Assembly (NCBI RefSeq): GCF_002849595.1
Contig: NZ_NRQR01000017.1
Location: 1-58,775 of the forward strand
Length of the DNA stretch: 58,775 bases
Source of the DNA: Luteimonas rhizosphaerae
GTDB taxonomy: Bacteria; Pseudomonadota; Gammaproteobacteria; Xanthomonadales; Xanthomonadaceae
Direction: 5' to 3'
The position numbers and the translations under genes are program-made. The notes beneath the pieces were generated by a model, which was given only the letters and a program-made list of their open reading frames with translations, ran no database searches and was not told where the DNA came from. Shown here one piece after another: positions 56,208 to 58,775 of this stretch. Each line of letters starts with the position of its first letter. The first letter of the stretch is position 1.

Positions 56208-58478
56208 TCAGTCCGTGGTCCGGTTCAGCGGTTGCAGCGCGCGGAAGCGCTTGCCGTACTCGTCGGTCAACTGCCGCGCTTCCATCGGATTGCGCACGAT
56301 CGTCGGCGTCAGCAGGACGATGACTTCGCTGCGCTCGGTACGCGAGGACTGCGAGCCGAACAGGCCGCCGACGACAGGAATGCGGCTGAGGCCCGGAATG
56401 CCTCCCGAGGTCTTGCCGACCTCGTCGCGGATCAGGCCGGCGAGCATCACGGTCTCGCCCGCCTGGACCGCGGCTTCGGTCTTCAGGCGACGGGTGTCGA
56501 TACGCACGTTGCCCTGGGAATCGGCGGTGTTCTGCGGTCCGGGCGAGCTGACCTCCTGGACGATGTCGAGGAAGACCATGCCGTCGCGGGTCACGCGCGG
56601 GCGCACCTTGAGAATGGTGCCGGTTTCGATGTACTGGACCTGGGTGAACTGGCTGTCGCCGATGATCGGATTCACGCTCGTCGACGAGATCGGAATGCTC
56701 GCACCGACGTTGAACTCGGCCATCGCGTTGTTGCGCACGAACACCGATGGCGACTGCAGGATCTGCACATCGGTCACTTCGTCCAGCGCCTGGATGACCG
56801 CGGCCGCGTCGTTCCGGACCAGCGACCATGCGAGCCCCGCGCCGGAGGTGCCGCCGATGCTGGCGCCCAGCGTGCTCCAGCGGCTGGGGCCGCCGACGCC
56901 CGGAAGACCCGGCCCCGGAAACGGCCCGATCCCGTTGTCGGTCATGCCCTTTTCGATGAACCAGTTGACGCCGTACTCGAGGTCACCACTCAGCAGCACC
57001 TCCACCACCTGCGCCTCGATGTGCACCTGCGAGGGCATGACGTCCAGCCGCTCGACGACATCGCGGATCGAGCGCCATGCCGCGGGCGTCGTACGCACCA
57101 GCAGGGTATTGGTCTCGTCGACGGCGGACACGCCGACGCGGTCGCCTTCGACTTCCAGGGTCACGCTGCTCGGGCCGTCCTGGGTCTCGTCGAGCTGCAT
57201 CTGGCCGACATTGCCGCCGCCGCGTGCGCTGCCGCCCCGCCCACCGCTCATGCCACCGCCGTTGTTGCTGCCGAAGCCGCCGCCACTGTCGAGCCCGCTG
57301 CCGCCGTCGCTGCTGCGGTTGTCGAACCCGCCGCTGCGCAGCGATCCGCTGGTCGCGCCGGGGGCCAGCGAGGCGCTGTCCTGGCCGCTGCTGCCGCCAC
57401 CGCCGCCGAAGACTTCCGACAGGCGCTGCGCGAGTTCGCGCGCCTTGATGTACTTCAGTTCGTGGGAGAACAGCCTCGGCTCCTGGCCGGCGTTGTCGAT
57501 GCGTTCCAGCCACTGCTGGATCTCGCCGAGGTAATCGGCCTGCGGCGTGATCACCAGCACCGCGTTCGCGCCTTCCAGCGGCATGAAACGGAACATGCCC
57601 GACACCGGCGACTCGCTGTCCTGGCCGAAGACCTTCTCGAGGTCGGCCACCACCTGGGTGGCCTTGCCGGACTGCAGCGGGAACACGCCGACCGACATGC
57701 CCGACAGCCAGTCAACGTCGAAGATCTCGATCGTGCGCAGGTAGTTGTCGAGTTCCGAGCGGCTGCCGGAGATCGTGATGACGTTGCGCGCGTTGTCGGC
57801 ACCGACGATCGCGTTCGGACGCGCGTAGGGCTCGAGCACCTTCTCCATCTCGGTCGCGGAGATGTAGCGCAGCGGCACCGTGCGCACCTCGAAGCCGCGG
57901 GCGGCGCCGGTCGCGCCGGTGCGGGGCGCCACGGTGCCGGTCGCCAGCGCGGTGTCGGCGGGCACGATGTTGTAGCGACCGTCGCTGTAGATCATGCGGG
58001 CGTTGTTCCAGCCCAGCACCATCTCCAGCAGGCTCAGCGCCTGGGCCGGGCTGACCGGCTGCGGGGTCGCGAGCGTCACCGTGCCCTGCACTTCCGGCGC
58101 GATGACGTAGTTCTGGCCGAGCATGTCGCCGAGGATCGCCTTGGCGACGGCATGCACCGATTCGCCTTCGAAATTGAACGAGGCCTGGCCGCTGGTGCCG
58201 GCCAGGCTCGGCGGCGGCGCCGCGGCAGCGCTGCGGTTGATGACCTGCCCGGTCCCGCGGCGGATCTGCGGGCGCGGCCGGTCGTCGTCGTCGACCAGGG
58301 TCTCGACCCGCGGGCCGCTGTCCTCGGCCTGCGCGCCGGCGACGGCGCCGGCCTGGCCCGGATCGCCGCTGCGCTGCATGCGCGCGGCGGGGGCGGTGGT
58401 GCAGCCCGCGATCAGGACGGTGCAGGTCGCGAAGGCGATCGCGCGAAGGTGGCGGGCTGGCGTCATCGAATCGGTCAT
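56208..58478 (-). CDS. gspD: Type II secretion system secretin GspD (XpsD)
   Basis: Outer-membrane secretin through which folded exoproteins leave the cell. The 756-aa frame starts at ATG 58478 with a lipoprotein signal ending LIAGC, as in Xanthomonas XpsD, so self-anchoring without a pilotin is plausible. Then come N0 (NFEGESVHAVAKAILGDMLGQNYVIAP), N1-N3 repeats with a long Gly/Ser-rich insertion, and the secretin core (SVFVRNNAMAEFNVG, FLDIVQEVSSPGP, VMLAGLIRDEVGKTSGGIPGLSRIPVVGGLFGS). The end is EVIVLLTPTIVRNP. A second in-frame ATG (58466) is possible. The gene follows a gspN-like gene, suggesting the usual xps E-to-N, D order beyond the window edge. Confidence 0.96.
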   Translation of the reverse strand: MTDSMTPARHLRAIAFATCTVLIAGCTTAPAARMQRSGDPGQAGAVAGAQAEDSGPRVETLVDDDDRPRPQIRRGTGQVINRSAAAAPPPSLAGTSGQASFNFEGESVHAVAKAILGDMLGQNYVIAPEVQGTVTLATPQPVSPAQALSLLEMVLGWNNARMIYSDGRYNIVPADTALATGTVAPRTGATGAARGFEVRTVPLRYISATEMEKVLEPYARPNAIVGADNARNVITISGSRSELDNYLRTIEIFDVDWLSGMSVGVFPLQSGKATQVVADLEKVFGQDSESPVSGMFRFMPLEGANAVLVITPQADYLGEIQQWLERIDNAGQEPRLFSHELKYIKARELAQRLSEVFGGGGGSSGQDSASLAPGATSGSLRSGGFDNRSSDGGSGLDSGGGFGSNNGGGMSGGRGGSARGGGNVGQMQLDETQDGPSSVTLEVEGDRVGVSAVDETNTLLVRTTPAAWRSIRDVVERLDVMPSQVHIEAQVVEVLLSGDLEYGVNWFIEKGMTDNGIGPFPGPGLPGVGGPSRWSTLGASIGGTSGAGLAWSLVRNDAAAVIQALDEVTDVQILQSPSVFVRNNAMAEFNVGASIPISSTSVNPIIGDSQFTQVQYIETGTILKVRPRVTRDGMVFLDIVQEVSSPGPQNTADSQGNVRIDTRRLKTEAAVQAGETVMLAGLIRDEVGKTSGGIPGLSRIPVVGGLFGSQSSRTERSEVIVLLTPTIVRNPMEARQLTDEYGKRFRALQPLNRTTD

Positions 58479-58533
58479 CGCTGGGAGTCTAGGTCGGATC
58501 GTCGGCGAGGGGGATGCGGGCACCGGCGCGCGC

Positions 58534-58775
58534 TCACGGCTGCGCCTGCGGATTGGCCTGCTGCTGGCGGAGCCGCGCACGGCGCTCCTCGATGCGCTTG
58601 CGGATCGCCTCGACCTGCGATTCCGACGGCCCCGCACTCGACGCGGGCGCGCTTTCGGCGACGCCGGCCGTCTCGGCGCCGGCCTGCGCCGGCGACGGCA
58701 CCGGTGCGGCGTCGGGACCGCGCCCCGCCGCGCCGTTGCGGGCCTGCGGCGCGGCATTGCCCGCCGTCGCCGGTT
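58534..58775 (-). CDS. 3' end of a gspN-like (xpsN) type II secretion gene, cut by the window edge
   Basis: The reading frame is open from the right edge (about 79 codons) and stops at 58534-58536, 55 bp before gspD on the same strand. The visible part is a Pro/Ala-rich linker followed by a charged helix ending SQVEAIRKRIEERRARLRQQ and a short tail. In Xanthomonas the gene before xpsD is xpsN, whose product ends in a comparable way. The assignment rests mainly on position. The rest of the gene lies outside the window. Confidence 0.6.
   Translation of the reverse strand, partial: PATAGNAAPQARNGAAGRGPDAAPVPSPAQAGAETAGVAESAPASSAGPSESQVEAIRKRIEERRARLRQQQANPQAQP

Noticed and set aside
57200..57410. 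Possible CRISPR-like or VNTR array in gspD
   Set aside because: The repeats are irregular Gly/Ser codons inside an intact reading frame; there are no spacers or conserved direct repeats.

Overview
The window looks like a chromosomal segment from a high-GC gammaproteobacterium of the Xanthomonadaceae (Lysobacter, Luteimonas or a close relative). The evidence is the gene order: sucCD next to pilSR; coaE-pilD-pilC-pilB around pilA; secA beside an M23 peptidase gene, dciA and lpxC; a dcw cluster without murD or murB; an FMN-riboswitch rib operon; and an Xps-type type II secretion secretin that carries a lipoprotein signal. Almost all of it is core genome. I saw no transposase, integrase, phage gene, CRISPR array or tRNA.

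Layout. 1-2.3 kb: succinyl-CoA synthetase (sucC-sucD, minus strand). 2.4-13.5 kb: type IV pilus locus with pilS/pilR (plus strand), then on the minus strand tfpX-like, pilA (with a very good sigma-54 promoter and a terminator), an unrecognised histidine-rich membrane protein gene, pilB, pilC, pilD and coaE. 13.9-20.1 kb: a Nudix/ThiE-like fusion, secA, an M23 endopeptidase and the divergent dciA. 20.4-36.5 kb: the division and cell-wall cluster, read on the minus strand as mraZ-rsmH-ftsL-ftsI-murE-murF-mraY-ftsW-murC-ddlB-ftsQ-ftsA-ftsZ-lpxC, with 1-11 bp overlaps at nearly every junction from mraZ to ftsA. 36.9-37.25 kb: RNase P RNA. 37.3-42.0 kb: an alpha/beta hydrolase lipoprotein, chrA and rsmI, then divergent lpoA (LppC) and yraN. 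42.0-49.3 kb: nrdR-ribD, FMN riboswitch-ribE-ribBA-ribH-nusB-thiL, and glyA. 49.4-52.8 kb: ettA, map and pyrF (plus strand). 52.8-58.8 kb: an exported PHP-type phosphoesterase-like protein, two GT2-type proteins, gspD, and the 3' end of a gspN-like gene cut by the window edge.

The most unusual region is the dcw cluster. (i) murG, normally between ftsW and murC in this family, is absent, and ftsW runs into murC through a 4-bp ATGA overlap. (ii) murC carries a 38-codon in-frame insertion bounded by a 6-bp direct repeat. (iii) ftsA lacks about 24-25 residues of its 1C subdomain, with the frame intact. Each is visible as a difference from recalled family sequences. Whether they are real, lineage-wide or assembly artefacts needs comparison with relatives. 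Other points of interest are the lower-GC pilA cassette with its unrecognised membrane protein, a set of ~75-bp structured tandem repeats upstream of secA, and an AT-rich patch with a perfect DnaA-box sequence between mraZ and rnpB.

Starts were chosen by family length, ribosome-binding sites and overlap with the upstream gene. Many differ from the longest open frame.
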